A DNA stretch of 38,741 nt, from the NCBI GenBank assembly GCA_016867965.1, contig VGIH01000004.1, positions 1 to 38,741 of the forward strand, read 5' to 3'. The DNA is from Betaproteobacteria bacterium (GTDB taxonomy: Bacteria; Pseudomonadota; Gammaproteobacteria; Burkholderiales; Burkholderiaceae). The translations under genes were made by a program, and so were the position numbers. Numbering within the stretch: the first letter of the stretch is position 1; every line of letters starts with the position of its first letter. The notes under the pieces were generated by a model. The model saw nothing but the letters and a program-made list of their open reading frames with translations. It made no database searches and was not told the DNA's origin. Of this stretch, positions 9,980-18,967 are shown piece after piece.

Positions 9980-10047
9980 AATAATGATCTAGATCAAACG
10001 CAAACCCAAATAAAAGATCATACTAAGTAAAATTACCGGAGGATCCT

Positions 10048-10323
10048 ATGGTAAACCTAACGATTGAAATTGAGAACCTAAAATGCGGTGGTTGCGAGAA
10101 CACCATCGTCAAGGGCCTAAAAGCAATTACGGGAGTTCAAACAGTCACGGTCGATCATGCAAACAGAGCCGTTGTGCTGGATGCAGACTCTAATTTACGT
10201 CAGCAGATTGTCGACAAGTTGCTGAGTATGGGCTACCCAGAAAAGGGATCTGTAGCGGGTCTTGATAAAGGCATTGCGACCGCTAAATCATTCGTAAGTT
10301 GCGCGATCGGCCGAATCAGCTAA
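10048..10323 (+). CDS. Heavy-metal-associated (HMA) domain protein / copper chaperone-like
   Basis: 91 aa, N-terminal ferredoxin-like HMA fold with KCGGCENTI metal-binding motif; RBS ggagg upstream. Confidence 0.82.
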   Translation: MVNLTIEIENLKCGGCENTIVKGLKAITGVQTVTVDHANRAVVLDADSNLRQQIVDKLLSMGYPEKGSVAGLDKGIATAKSFVSCAIGRIS

Positions 10324-10352
10324 GCCATTCATCAATCGGCTAAGATGCCAGA

Positions 10353-10613
10353 ATGTTTCATATTGACATCATTGGCTACTTAGCTGCGTTACTGACCACT
10401 TTCTCCTTTCTTGTTCAGGCCATTCAATCTTGGAGAACAAGAGACCTCTCAGGCATCTCGGTGGGTATGTACAGCATGTTTACCCTTGGGGTGGGATTGT
10501 GGCTCATTTATGGGATTGTGATTGAGAGTTGGCCCTTAATTGTGACCAATGCCTTAACTTTCCTGTTTGCCCTGAGCATCTTGCTCATGAAACTGAAACA
10601 AATGTCAAAATAG
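10353..10613 (+). CDS. SemiSWEET-type sugar transporter (MtN3/saliva family)
   Basis: 86 aa, 3 TM; IGYLAALLTTFSFLVQAIQSWRTRDLSGIS. Confidence 0.87.
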   Translation: MFHIDIIGYLAALLTTFSFLVQAIQSWRTRDLSGISVGMYSMFTLGVGLWLIYGIVIESWPLIVTNALTFLFALSILLMKLKQMSK

Positions 10614-10647
10614 CAGAATACTCGATGTATTCTGTTTAGACTCTACG

Positions 10648-11433
10648 ATGAAAATTCTTAAAATGCTTGCACTCTTGATCGTATTGGCGATAGCAATTGC
10701 CATTGGTGTTGCGTATTACACGGTCAGCAAATTAGATGGGTATGTGAAGAGCTCGATCGAGGACTATGCCACTCAATCTCTTGGTACTAAGGTAACCGTT
10801 GGCGAGGTTTACCTTAGTCTACGTCAAACCCAAGCAACGATTCGTAATCTTGAGGTTGCCAATCCCCCAGGTTATGAGGGAGGTCACGCATTTAAAGCGG
10901 GACTGATTGAGATTCAACTTAATCCGAAGGAGTCTAAATTTGATTCGGTTGTCATTGATCGAGTGCTCTTAAGTCAGCCTAGCGTGCAGTATGTCAAAAC
11001 GAAAGATTCTGACAATCTATCGGTTTTGCAAAATAACGCAAAGCAATACAGCTCGACCAATCAAAAAGAAGATACTAAAAGTAAAGCTGGTAAAGCTGGA
11101 GATTCTAAGCAGCCACGCATCCTAATTAAGCAGTTTGATATTCAGGGGGCGGATCTGGTTTATCGGGACATGCGAATCTTAGGCACAAGCGTTAATCTCA
11201 AGTTAGATGACATTCAAATCACTAATATTGATACTGGTAAGGATGGGGCGGGAACTAAAGAAGCGGTTGGTAAAATTATCGATGCCATTATTCCCGTGGT
11301 GAAGAATGCTGCGCTCAAAAGCGTCAACACCTATTTGAATATCGCTACGGATACATTACGGAATGTCACCGACAGTGCGCAGCAATACGGTAAGGATGCC
11401 ATTACTAATATCAAAAAGTTGTTTCAAAAATAA
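10648..11433 (+). CDS. AsmA-like / DUF748-type envelope protein
   Basis: N-terminal TM, LGTKVTVGEVYLSL...TIRNLEVANPPGYEGGHAFKAGLIEIQL. Confidence 0.65.
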   Translation: MKILKMLALLIVLAIAIAIGVAYYTVSKLDGYVKSSIEDYATQSLGTKVTVGEVYLSLRQTQATIRNLEVANPPGYEGGHAFKAGLIEIQLNPKESKFDSVVIDRVLLSQPSVQYVKTKDSDNLSVLQNNAKQYSSTNQKEDTKSKAGKAGDSKQPRILIKQFDIQGADLVYRDMRILGTSVNLKLDDIQITNIDTGKDGAGTKEAVGKIIDAIIPVVKNAALKSVNTYLNIATDTLRNVTDSAQQYGKDAITNIKKLFQK

Positions 11434-11447
11434 TTCGTTAATAACTC

Positions 11448-12497
11448 ATGACTCTCAATGCATATAACGGCCGCCTGACCTCACTCTCCCACGGAGGGGG
11501 ATGCGGCTGCAAAATTGCGCCTGGCGTCTTAAGTGATATATTGCAAGCCTCACCTCTCAAAATGATTCCACCAGCTTTGTTGGCGGGCTCAGAAAATAAT
11601 GAGGATGCAGCGGTTTATCAAATTAATGATCATCAGGCGATTGTCGCCACTACGGATTTCTTTATGCCAATTGTCGATGATCCCTTTGACTTTGGTCGAA
11701 TTGCAGCTACCAATGCGATTTCAGACATCTATGCGATGGGCGCTCAGCCCTTATTTGCACTTGCATTACTCGGTATGCCAATTAATGTATTACCCCTGGA
11801 GGTGATTCAGAAGATCATCGCAGGCGGGGAGTCGGTATGCCGAAGCGCGGGTATTCCGATTGCTGGTGGGCATTCCATTGATACCGTTGAGCCCATCTAT
11901 GGCTTGGTGGCGATTGGCATTGTTGATCCAGCCAACTTAAAACGCAATAGCGGTGCTCAAGCAGGAGACGTGATTATTTTGAGCAAACCCCTCGGAGTCG
12001 GTATTTTGAGTGCCGCTCTAAAGAAAGAGCGTTTGTCAGCTAAGGGATATGAGTCAATGGTTGCCTATACAACGCAGCTGAATCAGCCTGGCATTGCGCT
12101 CTCGAAGATGCCACAAGTTCATGCTTTGACGGATGTCACGGGCTTTGGCTTGGCAGGACATCTCTTAGAGATGAGTCGAGGGGCAAACTTAAGAGCCAAT
12201 TTGAATTGGCGTGATATTCCAGTAATTGCCGAGGCAGTTGAGTTTGTTAAAGACGATATCTATACCGGTGCCTCAACCCGAAATTGGCAAGCGTATGGCG
12301 GGGAAGTGTCGTTTAGTTCAGATGTCCAATCCTGGCAACAGCATTTAATGACCGATCCGCAAACCAGTGGCGGGTTACTCATTGCCTGCGCACCTGAGGC
12401 CAAGGACCAGGTTCTAGAGTTGCTCCATCGCTCGGGGTTCCATGAGGCGATGGCGATTGGCCATTTTGGGAGTGGTCAAGGCCTTACCATGGCCTAG
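11448..12497 (+). CDS. selD: Selenide, water dikinase (Cys form)
   Basis: LTSLSHGGGCGCKIAPGVLSDIL catalytic motif, TTDFFMPIVDDPFDFGRIAATNAISDIYAMGAQP. Confidence 0.95.
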   Translation: MTLNAYNGRLTSLSHGGGCGCKIAPGVLSDILQASPLKMIPPALLAGSENNEDAAVYQINDHQAIVATTDFFMPIVDDPFDFGRIAATNAISDIYAMGAQPLFALALLGMPINVLPLEVIQKIIAGGESVCRSAGIPIAGGHSIDTVEPIYGLVAIGIVDPANLKRNSGAQAGDVIILSKPLGVGILSAALKKERLSAKGYESMVAYTTQLNQPGIALSKMPQVHALTDVTGFGLAGHLLEMSRGANLRANLNWRDIPVIAEAVEFVKDDIYTGASTRNWQAYGGEVSFSSDVQSWQQHLMTDPQTSGGLLIACAPEAKDQVLELLHRSGFHEAMAIGHFGSGQGLTMA

Positions 12498-12580
12498 GAA
12501 CGAGGCAGGGTCTGGCTTTTACCAATTGCCCCAAAAGTGGCTACAATCAAATCATTACATATTAGAGTAAAGGTTTTACC

Positions 12581-12718
12581 ATGAAAAATCAAAGTTTTGC
12601 AGCGTGCTTTCAGTCCTTCATGCAAAGCATCAAGGTTTCCCCGATGAAGCGGGGAGAATGGTATTTGCAACTCATGATCGATAAGCGTGATGAGCGCTTG
12701 CGTAAAAAAATCTATTAA
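12581..12718 (+). CDS. Small hypothetical protein, 45 aa (not in supplied ORF track)
   Basis: ATG...TAA read by eye: MKNQSFAACFQSFMQSIKVSPMKRGEWYLQLMIDKRDERLRKKIY; purine-rich stretch (agagtaaagg) upstream. Confidence 0.45.
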   Translation: MKNQSFAACFQSFMQSIKVSPMKRGEWYLQLMIDKRDERLRKKIY

Positions 12719-12733
12719 TGTTGTTCTGATCGA

Positions 12734-13375
12734 ATGCGATCAATCATGACCCGATGGGGCACATACTTGGCTGTGTGCCTTTTTGTTTTACCCATCGGCG
12801 TATCAGCAGCGGGTCTTGCCGATGTGGTTGGTGAGGGACAGATCCGTTTTCTGAAAACCAAGCCCGATCCCAATTCATACACCTATGAATCGAAGGTAAC
12901 CATCCTAGAGACTAGTCTTGATTCTGGTTTGGTACAAATTCAGACCTGTCATAAAAAATTAGATCCAATTCGGAAGGTAGTCATTTTGTTTAACAAGGAC
13001 CGTATCCGAGATATTCAAGTTCGGACCATGGATGGTATTGCGATGGCTGAAGTCAAAGATAATCGCGTCACCCTAAGTGAGGTGCAAAAAGGTGGATCGA
13101 TTTGCATTGATTTACAGTCTAAGGCGCTGGATTCACTCGGTAATGGTCTCTATCAACTCAATGCTGGCCCTTTGATGCGCAGACTCTTTGATGGCTATTT
13201 ACCCATGACCGCAAACATGAAGTTCTCTTGGCCAGATAAGCTGCTTGCCGTTCAAGAAACTAAACCAGCGAGTCAAGATGGCGTTGATATTAAGTCCGCT
13301 AATGATGGTCTGGAGATGGACTTAGTGTTTGCCGGAAAAATGACAGCGCAGATTTTGCTAAAGCGCTCCGATTAA
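12734..13375 (+). CDS. Hypothetical exported protein
   Basis: 213 aa with signal peptide ending GVSAAG; no confident family. Confidence 0.6.
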   Translation: MRSIMTRWGTYLAVCLFVLPIGVSAAGLADVVGEGQIRFLKTKPDPNSYTYESKVTILETSLDSGLVQIQTCHKKLDPIRKVVILFNKDRIRDIQVRTMDGIAMAEVKDNRVTLSEVQKGGSICIDLQSKALDSLGNGLYQLNAGPLMRRLFDGYLPMTANMKFSWPDKLLAVQETKPASQDGVDIKSANDGLEMDLVFAGKMTAQILLKRSD

Positions 13376-13378
13376 GGT

Positions 13379-13678
13379 CTAGAGCTTTTCACAGCGGTAT
13401 TGCTCAGCGCCGATGGCTAAGCGTGATTCGCTCTGAATCAATTGTGCAATGGATGCCTTGACATCCCCGACCTTGCAGTTTTCATCGAAGTAGCTGACTA
13501 GACCAAGGCTTCCACAAAAGCGCAACTGGCGATCACCAATCTTCATGGTTGATTGCTGCAAAACCATTACTACTTTTTTGCTGGAGTCGTTCTCAGGAAC
13601 GCAGTTCCAAGTGGTGTAATCGGCCTGACTACATGCCATAAGAGCAAAAATAAGGGGTAGGAAGAAAAAAAAGCGCAT
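13379..13678 (-). CDS. Small putative lipoprotein
   Basis: 99 aa; lipobox-like LIFALMAC. Confidence 0.6.
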   Translation of the reverse strand: MRFFFFLPLIFALMACSQADYTTWNCVPENDSSKKVVMVLQQSTMKIGDRQLRFCGSLGLVSYFDENCKVGDVKASIAQLIQSESRLAIGAEQYRCEKL

Positions 13679-13713
13679 TTACAGGACAATAGAAATTACA
13701 TTCGAGCTATTGT

Positions 13714-14124
13714 ATGAGCCAAACTCTGTTACCGCTAACCCTGTTCTATGATGGTGCCTGTCCACTATGTCAGGCAGAGATTCTTTATTTGCAAACCCGT
13801 AATCAACAGCAATTACTTCAATTTGTCGATGTCAATAGCAGTGCATTCGATCCAGGGCGCGTTGGCGTTTCGTGTCAGGCTGCGCTCGATCAGATGGTTG
13901 GGCAAATTGAGGGGCAATCCCCGATTCATGGTGTCCCAGTCTTTGCAGAGGCCTATCGGCGCGCTAATTTACCGATCTTGGCTTGGATTTTTTCAAGAAA
14001 AACTCTTAGACCCATCTTGAATCTGGCATATCGAATCTTTGCAAAAAATCGCCATGCAATATCAGGCGCCATCGGCCCCTTTGCTTTAAAACTGGTTCAG
14101 CGAATTAATCAATCACCTCGATGA
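13714..14124 (+). CDS. DCC-family thiol-disulfide oxidoreductase (DUF393)
   Basis: LFYDGACPLCQAEILYL CxxC motif. Confidence 0.87.
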   Translation: MSQTLLPLTLFYDGACPLCQAEILYLQTRNQQQLLQFVDVNSSAFDPGRVGVSCQAALDQMVGQIEGQSPIHGVPVFAEAYRRANLPILAWIFSRKTLRPILNLAYRIFAKNRHAISGAIGPFALKLVQRINQSPR

Positions 14125-14708
14125 AGTAGTGCGCGATTTTGTTGAGCGATTGAGCATTCGCGAGGCCCGGGAATGACCGTAATTGCATCACCGGCTTTTA
14201 GGAATCCGGCCTGAAGAACCCGAAGGTACCAACCGCTGCGAGCACCTTGGATCATTACCTTGGCCGCTGTTGTAACACCCGTCTTCGCAGTGAATTTATA
14301 GCAAGGCTCGCGTAATTTCGTAACCGCACATTCAATGGCTCCAATACGAAGGCGATCGCCAACGTAGACATCGTGCTCACCAAGCCCGCTAATGGTTAGG
14401 TTCTCACCTAAGTAGCCATGCTCTAAATGGATGGATTGGCCTTTGACCTCAGAGAATAGCGAGGACCAAAAGGAGTAATGCTCTTGCGGATACATATAGA
14501 GGGCTTTTTCAGTCCCACCATGAACTTGAGGATCGGCTTGTTCATCGCCAACAATTCCAGCTCTTGTTACTTCGATTAATTGAGGATTAGTCAGTGTACT
14601 AATCGGCGTTTTGTAAATACCTGACATGATTGTGCGAAGCTCATTGTCATCGCGAACCCATATGGGTTTTACCAGTCCAGCACTAATGGTTTCTAGACGA
14701 ATTGCCAT
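14109..14708 (-). CDS. MOSC domain protein (YiiM-like)
   Basis: GIVGDEQADPQVHGGTEKALYMYPQEHY, GYLGENLTISG, CYKF motifs. Confidence 0.88.
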   Translation of the reverse strand: MAIRLETISAGLVKPIWVRDDNELRTIMSGIYKTPISTLTNPQLIEVTRAGIVGDEQADPQVHGGTEKALYMYPQEHYSFWSSLFSEVKGQSIHLEHGYLGENLTISGLGEHDVYVGDRLRIGAIECAVTKLREPCYKFTAKTGVTTAAKVMIQGARSGWYLRVLQAGFLKAGDAITVIPGPRECSIAQQNRALLHRGD

Positions 14709-14722
14709 TACCCATTATGCCG

Positions 14723-14750
14723 AAAAAAAGCCCCAAGCTAAACTCGGGGC
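14723..14750 (-). terminator. Rho-independent terminator downstream of the minus-strand ChaN-like gene
   Basis: Minus strand: GCCCCGAG-TTTAG-CTTGGGGC followed by TTTTTTT. Confidence 0.7.
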
Positions 14751-14843
14751 AATTTCGTTTACTTTGTTGATGCTTTTTACTGCTGCTTTATGTGCCTTCA
14801 TTGTGTATTGAATGAAAGGCCCGGCATTTATTGCTGACGCTTA

Positions 14844-15707
14844 CTATTTAGAAGATTCTGATTTACCAAAATGAAGGGTAGCGCAGGGGTCGGCGCGATC
14901 GATACTGGGTGTAATCCAGACAAAATCGTATAGTTTGGCGAGTTCTGCAAATGCTGTAGAGTCGCGCTGCGCCTCTTCAATCAAGCCAACACTCACTCGT
15001 TTTTTGGAAGGCTCAAGGGATCGTAAAACTTGGGGCACCCCATAATCATTGCGAACATGGCCATTGCCGGCAAAAAGAATGGCGGGGGAGTGGCGCATCA
15101 TGACCCGCGCCATCGAGATGTCCGTCAGGCGTTGTACCCGAAACATGGGCTCTAAATACTGGGCGGGAAGTTTGCCGCAATGCCCGTCAATCAAATCGGT
15201 CTCAAGACTGCGTTTTGCATCATTTGTCAAAGTACTTTTTTGGTAATCCGATTCCATTGCAGCCGGGATGGATCCACCAGAAAAGATAGTTTTGGAGACA
15301 GAGCGGTCGAGATTAGAGCCATAAAGCGGAAAGCCAGATACCCGAATTGCTTCAAATAGGGGTTCATAGAGCTTCCATGGCCATGCTTTTGGGGAAAAGC
15401 CTGCTTGCTCCAGCGACTGTAGAGTCGATCCAGTTAATCGGACTAATGGACCGGTTGGCAGATACTCAACAACCGCTGCATATTTTTTGCTGGCAATTGC
15501 AGCAATCAATCGACCGCGTGCTTCATGGTGATGGGGGTTATCGTGAAGTTCACCCAGCAAAAGATAGTCAGCGCTGATTACCTCAGAAATCAATCGCTCC
15601 TGATTAATGGTGGTCTGATTACGCAAATCGACGATTGAGTTTGCGCTTGCAGCACTGCTAAAAACAAGAAGAATCCAACTTAGATAAATTTTCTTAATAG
15701 TATTCAT
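14844..15707 (-). CDS. ChaN-family lipoprotein/haem-binding uptake-like protein
   Basis: ADYLLLGELHDNPHHHEARGRLI; HSPAILFAGNGHVRNDYGVP. Confidence 0.82.
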   Translation of the reverse strand: MNTIKKIYLSWILLVFSSAASANSIVDLRNQTTINQERLISEVISADYLLLGELHDNPHHHEARGRLIAAIASKKYAAVVEYLPTGPLVRLTGSTLQSLEQAGFSPKAWPWKLYEPLFEAIRVSGFPLYGSNLDRSVSKTIFSGGSIPAAMESDYQKSTLTNDAKRSLETDLIDGHCGKLPAQYLEPMFRVQRLTDISMARVMMRHSPAILFAGNGHVRNDYGVPQVLRSLEPSKKRVSVGLIEEAQRDSTAFAELAKLYDFVWITPSIDRADPCATLHFGKSESSK

Positions 15708-15976
15708 TAAAAATATTTCTCGAGTGCAGTAAAAAAGCGCTGCCCCATGGGGGATACGGGCTCATGGGGGAGACCCACTTTGCCTGTGATGCGCTGGACT
15801 TCTTTTACTAACTTGCGACCAAACCCCATTAGCCGGTACATGGGTTGAACATAAATGTACTCAATATCACCGTCGTTGGAGTATCGACAGTAAGCGATTG
15901 TGGTGTTTTGGTTCTTAATCCAAAGCGTTTGCTGCTCGATTTCGATTGGATAGTCCATGGAATTGACTAATTGCAT
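15707..15976 (-). CDS. Small GNAT-like protein
   Basis: 89 aa; DIEYIYVQPMYRLMGFGRKLVKEV resembles acetyl-CoA binding segment. Confidence 0.5.
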   Translation of the reverse strand: MQLVNSMDYPIEIEQQTLWIKNQNTTIAYCRYSNDGDIEYIYVQPMYRLMGFGRKLVKEVQRITGKVGLPHEPVSPMGQRFFTALEKYF

Positions 15977-16068
15977 TATTTCCTAAATCGCCTGTAGAAT
16001 GAATTCGGATATTTTATGTTTAGTTTTGAATTCTAGTATTACAAGCTTGTTTGTATTGCCTAGTGTTT

Positions 16069-16251
16069 ATGTACCGAATAATAAAAATCGATCCCTTCAA
16101 AGAACTGGCCTACGTTGCTGACGAACCAAAGGGTAAGTCGTTTGAATTTTATTTCCCAAAACTCAGTGATGCTGTTTTCATTGAGGAGTACACCTTAAAG
16201 CTTATTAGTAGTGACGGCCGCTATAAAATTATTTCATTGCTCGGCCGATAA
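16069..16251 (+). CDS. Small hypothetical protein
   Basis: MYRIIKIDPFKELAYVADEP..., just upstream of MEKHLA gene. Confidence 0.4.
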   Translation: MYRIIKIDPFKELAYVADEPKGKSFEFYFPKLSDAVFIEEYTLKLISSDGRYKIISLLGR

Positions 16252-16259
16252 GGCTTGGC

Positions 16260-16742
16260 ATGCCATTCTCCCGCATTGAACCAGGTCCAAATAATCAATT
16301 TATGCCCATCGAGGCTCGGTTGATATTGGATAGCTATCAGCATTTTCTAGGTAAGTCTTGCATTGAATTAACCAGTTTAAAGAATGCAGCGCAAATGCTC
16401 TATGAAGCCCCTTTTGCGGTGGTGGCGCATGATACGTGCGCAGACCCAATTTTTGCCTATGCCAATCGGATGGCTCAGAATGCATTTGAGATGAATTGGG
16501 CAGAAATCACCTCGATTCTATCGCGTCAATCAGCAGAGCCGGTCTTGCAAGACGAGCGCCAATCCTTATTGCAGCGTGTGCAACAGTTTGGTTTTATCGA
16601 TGATTACTCCGGTATTCGGATATCCAAGGGCGGTAAACGGTTTTGGATCCGTAATGCAACGGTATGGAATTTAATCGATGCGAATGGAGCGAGGGTGGGC
16701 CAAGCCGCCCGATTTGATCGCTGGGATTATTTACCAGCCTAA
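16260..16742 (+). CDS. MEKHLA domain protein
   Basis: 160 aa PAS-like; VVAHDTCADPIFAYANRMAQNAFEMNW; RISKGGKRFWIRNATVWNL. Confidence 0.8.
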   Translation: MPFSRIEPGPNNQFMPIEARLILDSYQHFLGKSCIELTSLKNAAQMLYEAPFAVVAHDTCADPIFAYANRMAQNAFEMNWAEITSILSRQSAEPVLQDERQSLLQRVQQFGFIDDYSGIRISKGGKRFWIRNATVWNLIDANGARVGQAARFDRWDYLPA

Positions 16743-18283
16743 GGATCGCGAAGTTCCGAGGCTTTATCGTGTATTGCCTGCCTGGCTTGATCGGTCATGC
16801 GTGCGAGATTGCGAACCTGCATGAGCATGCGTGGATTTTTGCTCATGGCGCTCTCATGGCGAATTAGAAAATCCCAATACAGCGTGGTAAATGGACAGGC
16901 ATTGGGACCGGTGGATTGATCGGGCTTAAATGCGCAGTGCTTGCAATAATTACTCATGCGATCAATGTATTTACCCGTTGCAATATAAGGCTTACTGGCC
17001 ATTAATCCGCCATCGGCAAATTGGCTCATACCAATGACATTGGGGAGCTCTACCCACTCGACAGCATCCACATACATACTTAAATACCAAGCATGAATCT
17101 CCTTTGGCTTGACCCCAAGAAGTAGGGCGTAGAGACCGGTGACCATTAGTCGTTGAATATGGTGCGCATAGCCGGTTCGTAAACTCTGAGTAATCGTTTG
17201 CGATAAACAATGCATTTGGGTGTTGCCGTCCCAAAAAAATGCGGGTAGCGGTTGATTTGCTTTTAACGCATTGAGTTCAAGGTACTTTGGCATGTTCATC
17301 CAATAGATACCGCGGACATATTCACGCCAGCCTAAGATTTGACGAACAAAGCCCTCAACCGCAGCAATCGGGGCCCGACCCTGACGATAGGCTTCTTCTG
17401 TAGCCGTCACCACCTCCTGAGCGGATAGCAACTTGAGATTTAGGGCACTTGCAATATGTGAATGAAATAACCATGGCTCATCGGTCCACATCGCGTCTTG
17501 GTACAAACCAAACTCGGGAAGACGATTTTGAATAAAGTCATCCAAGACACGCAGAGCCTCTTGCCGATTGACCGGCCACCCAAAACCAGAAGCGCTTGCA
17601 GTTACTGAACCGGGATGCGATGCAAATCGACTCTCAACCAGTTGGATTACTTCTTGGGTAATGCGATCGGGCTTGAGGCGCAGTGGTGGTGGTATGGGTG
17701 GAGGACCCTCTTTACCAAAGGAGGAACGATTTTCGGAGTCAAAGTTCCATTCGCCACCGGCAGGTGAATCGCCATCCATGAGGATACGATACTTTTTGCG
17801 AAGCTCGCGATACCAATACTCCAGACGCAGTTGCTTGCGACCTTTGGCGTGCTCAAAAAACTCGCGCACGGTCGAGAAAAAATACCGATCCTCACGGATT
17901 TCTAGTTCAATGCCGGTTTGCAATGCCAGTTGTTTAATTTTTTCAAGAACCCGCCAATCCCCGGGGGCAGTCATCAGCAAACGGCTCGGCTTAGATTGGC
18001 CAATAACCTTTAATAGCTCACCCTCAAGGTTTTGGGTATTGCTAGGATCGTCAAGCTTGCTGTAATGCAACGCAATCTTTTCCTTACGCAAAGACTGCGC
18101 AAAATGACGCATCGCACTAATAAACAAGGCAATCCGCTGCTTTGAAGACCAAATGTGGGTGGATTCTTCATCCACTTCTGCCATCCACACCACATCTTGC
18201 TTAGGATCAAATCCATCAAATGCGCTCGCATCACGATTGAGCTGATCGCCAAGGACAACAACTAAGGATCGAGTTTGGGCCAT
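16739..18283 (-). CDS. Cryptochrome/photolyase family protein (FeS-BCP, PhrB-like (6-4) photolyase)
   Basis: 514 aa; LVVVLGDQLNRDASAFDGFDP...; C-terminal FeS cysteines SNYCKHCAFKPDQSTGPNACPFTTLYWDFL. Confidence 0.9.
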   Translation of the reverse strand: MAQTRSLVVVLGDQLNRDASAFDGFDPKQDVVWMAEVDEESTHIWSSKQRIALFISAMRHFAQSLRKEKIALHYSKLDDPSNTQNLEGELLKVIGQSKPSRLLMTAPGDWRVLEKIKQLALQTGIELEIREDRYFFSTVREFFEHAKGRKQLRLEYWYRELRKKYRILMDGDSPAGGEWNFDSENRSSFGKEGPPPIPPPLRLKPDRITQEVIQLVESRFASHPGSVTASASGFGWPVNRQEALRVLDDFIQNRLPEFGLYQDAMWTDEPWLFHSHIASALNLKLLSAQEVVTATEEAYRQGRAPIAAVEGFVRQILGWREYVRGIYWMNMPKYLELNALKANQPLPAFFWDGNTQMHCLSQTITQSLRTGYAHHIQRLMVTGLYALLLGVKPKEIHAWYLSMYVDAVEWVELPNVIGMSQFADGGLMASKPYIATGKYIDRMSNYCKHCAFKPDQSTGPNACPFTTLYWDFLIRHESAMSKNPRMLMQVRNLARMTDQARQAIHDKASELRDP

Positions 18284-18507
18284 GAATTTAGATGAATTGA
18301 TTGGTGTTGAGATCGTTTATGACCTATCTTGGAATTTTATGATGAAACAGAAAATTTTTTGAATTCAATACCTTATCAAATCTATCTAGCGTACCTGATT
18401 TTGCTAATTAGGCCCCATTTATTTTTTTACTATTTGGTATATGATTCTTAAAACCCTCTGATCTAAGAGGAATTTCAATAAGTCAAACAAAATGCAAGGA
18501 GACCTGC

Positions 18508-18957
18508 ATGGTAAAGCTAACCGTGAACGGCAAGGCAAGATCGGTTGATGTCGATCCTAACACCCCATTATTGTGGGTGATTCGTGAGCAAATCGGATTA
18601 ACTGGAACCAAGTATGGATGCGGTATCGCGGCATGCGGTTCCTGTACCGTATTGGTAGATGGTGCAGCAATTCGTTCCTGCAACTTGCCCGTTAGTGCTG
18701 CAGCAGGTAAAAAGATTGAGACGGTTGAGAGTTTGGCCCAAGGCGGCAAGCTCAGCAAAGTTCAGCAGGCATTTGTTGAAAAACAAGCCCCGCAATGCGG
18801 CTATTGCCAGACCGGCATGGTGATGGCAGTCACCGCTTTACTAAGAAGCAATCCAAAGCCAAGCGATGCCGATATTGATGCGGCAGTAACCAATATTTGT
18901 CGCTGTGGAACCTTTCAAGAAGTTCGGGCTGCGGTTCATGCCGCCGCTAAGGCTTAA
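18508..18957 (+). CDS. iorA: (2Fe-2S)-binding small subunit, isoquinoline 1-oxidoreductase-like Mo hydroxylase
   Basis: KYGCGIAACGSCTVLVDG and CGYCQTGM ... NICRCGTF double 2Fe-2S motifs. Confidence 0.88.
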   Translation: MVKLTVNGKARSVDVDPNTPLLWVIREQIGLTGTKYGCGIAACGSCTVLVDGAAIRSCNLPVSAAAGKKIETVESLAQGGKLSKVQQAFVEKQAPQCGYCQTGMVMAVTALLRSNPKPSDADIDAAVTNICRCGTFQEVRAAVHAAAKA

Positions 18958-18967
18958 GGAGAATACG

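Noticed and set aside
10614-10634. Inverted repeat CAGAATAC-TCGAT-GTATTCTG after the SemiSWEET gene as a terminator
   Set aside because: Perfect dyad but AT-rich stem with only three following T; insufficient to call a terminator.
14718-14811. Possible short peptide ORFs downstream of the MOSC gene
   Set aside because: Region overlaps the terminator hairpin of the minus-strand ChaN-like gene; no RBS or family support.
17568-18065. 165-aa plus-strand ORF inside the photolyase gene
   Set aside because: Antisense to a strongly supported conserved gene; Ser/Arg/Pro-rich shadow-ORF composition.
18905-18967. N-terminal extension of iorB overlapping iorA
   Set aside because: Alternative non-ATG start; ATG at 18968 directly precedes the Tat signal sequence and leaves a proper ribosome-binding gap.
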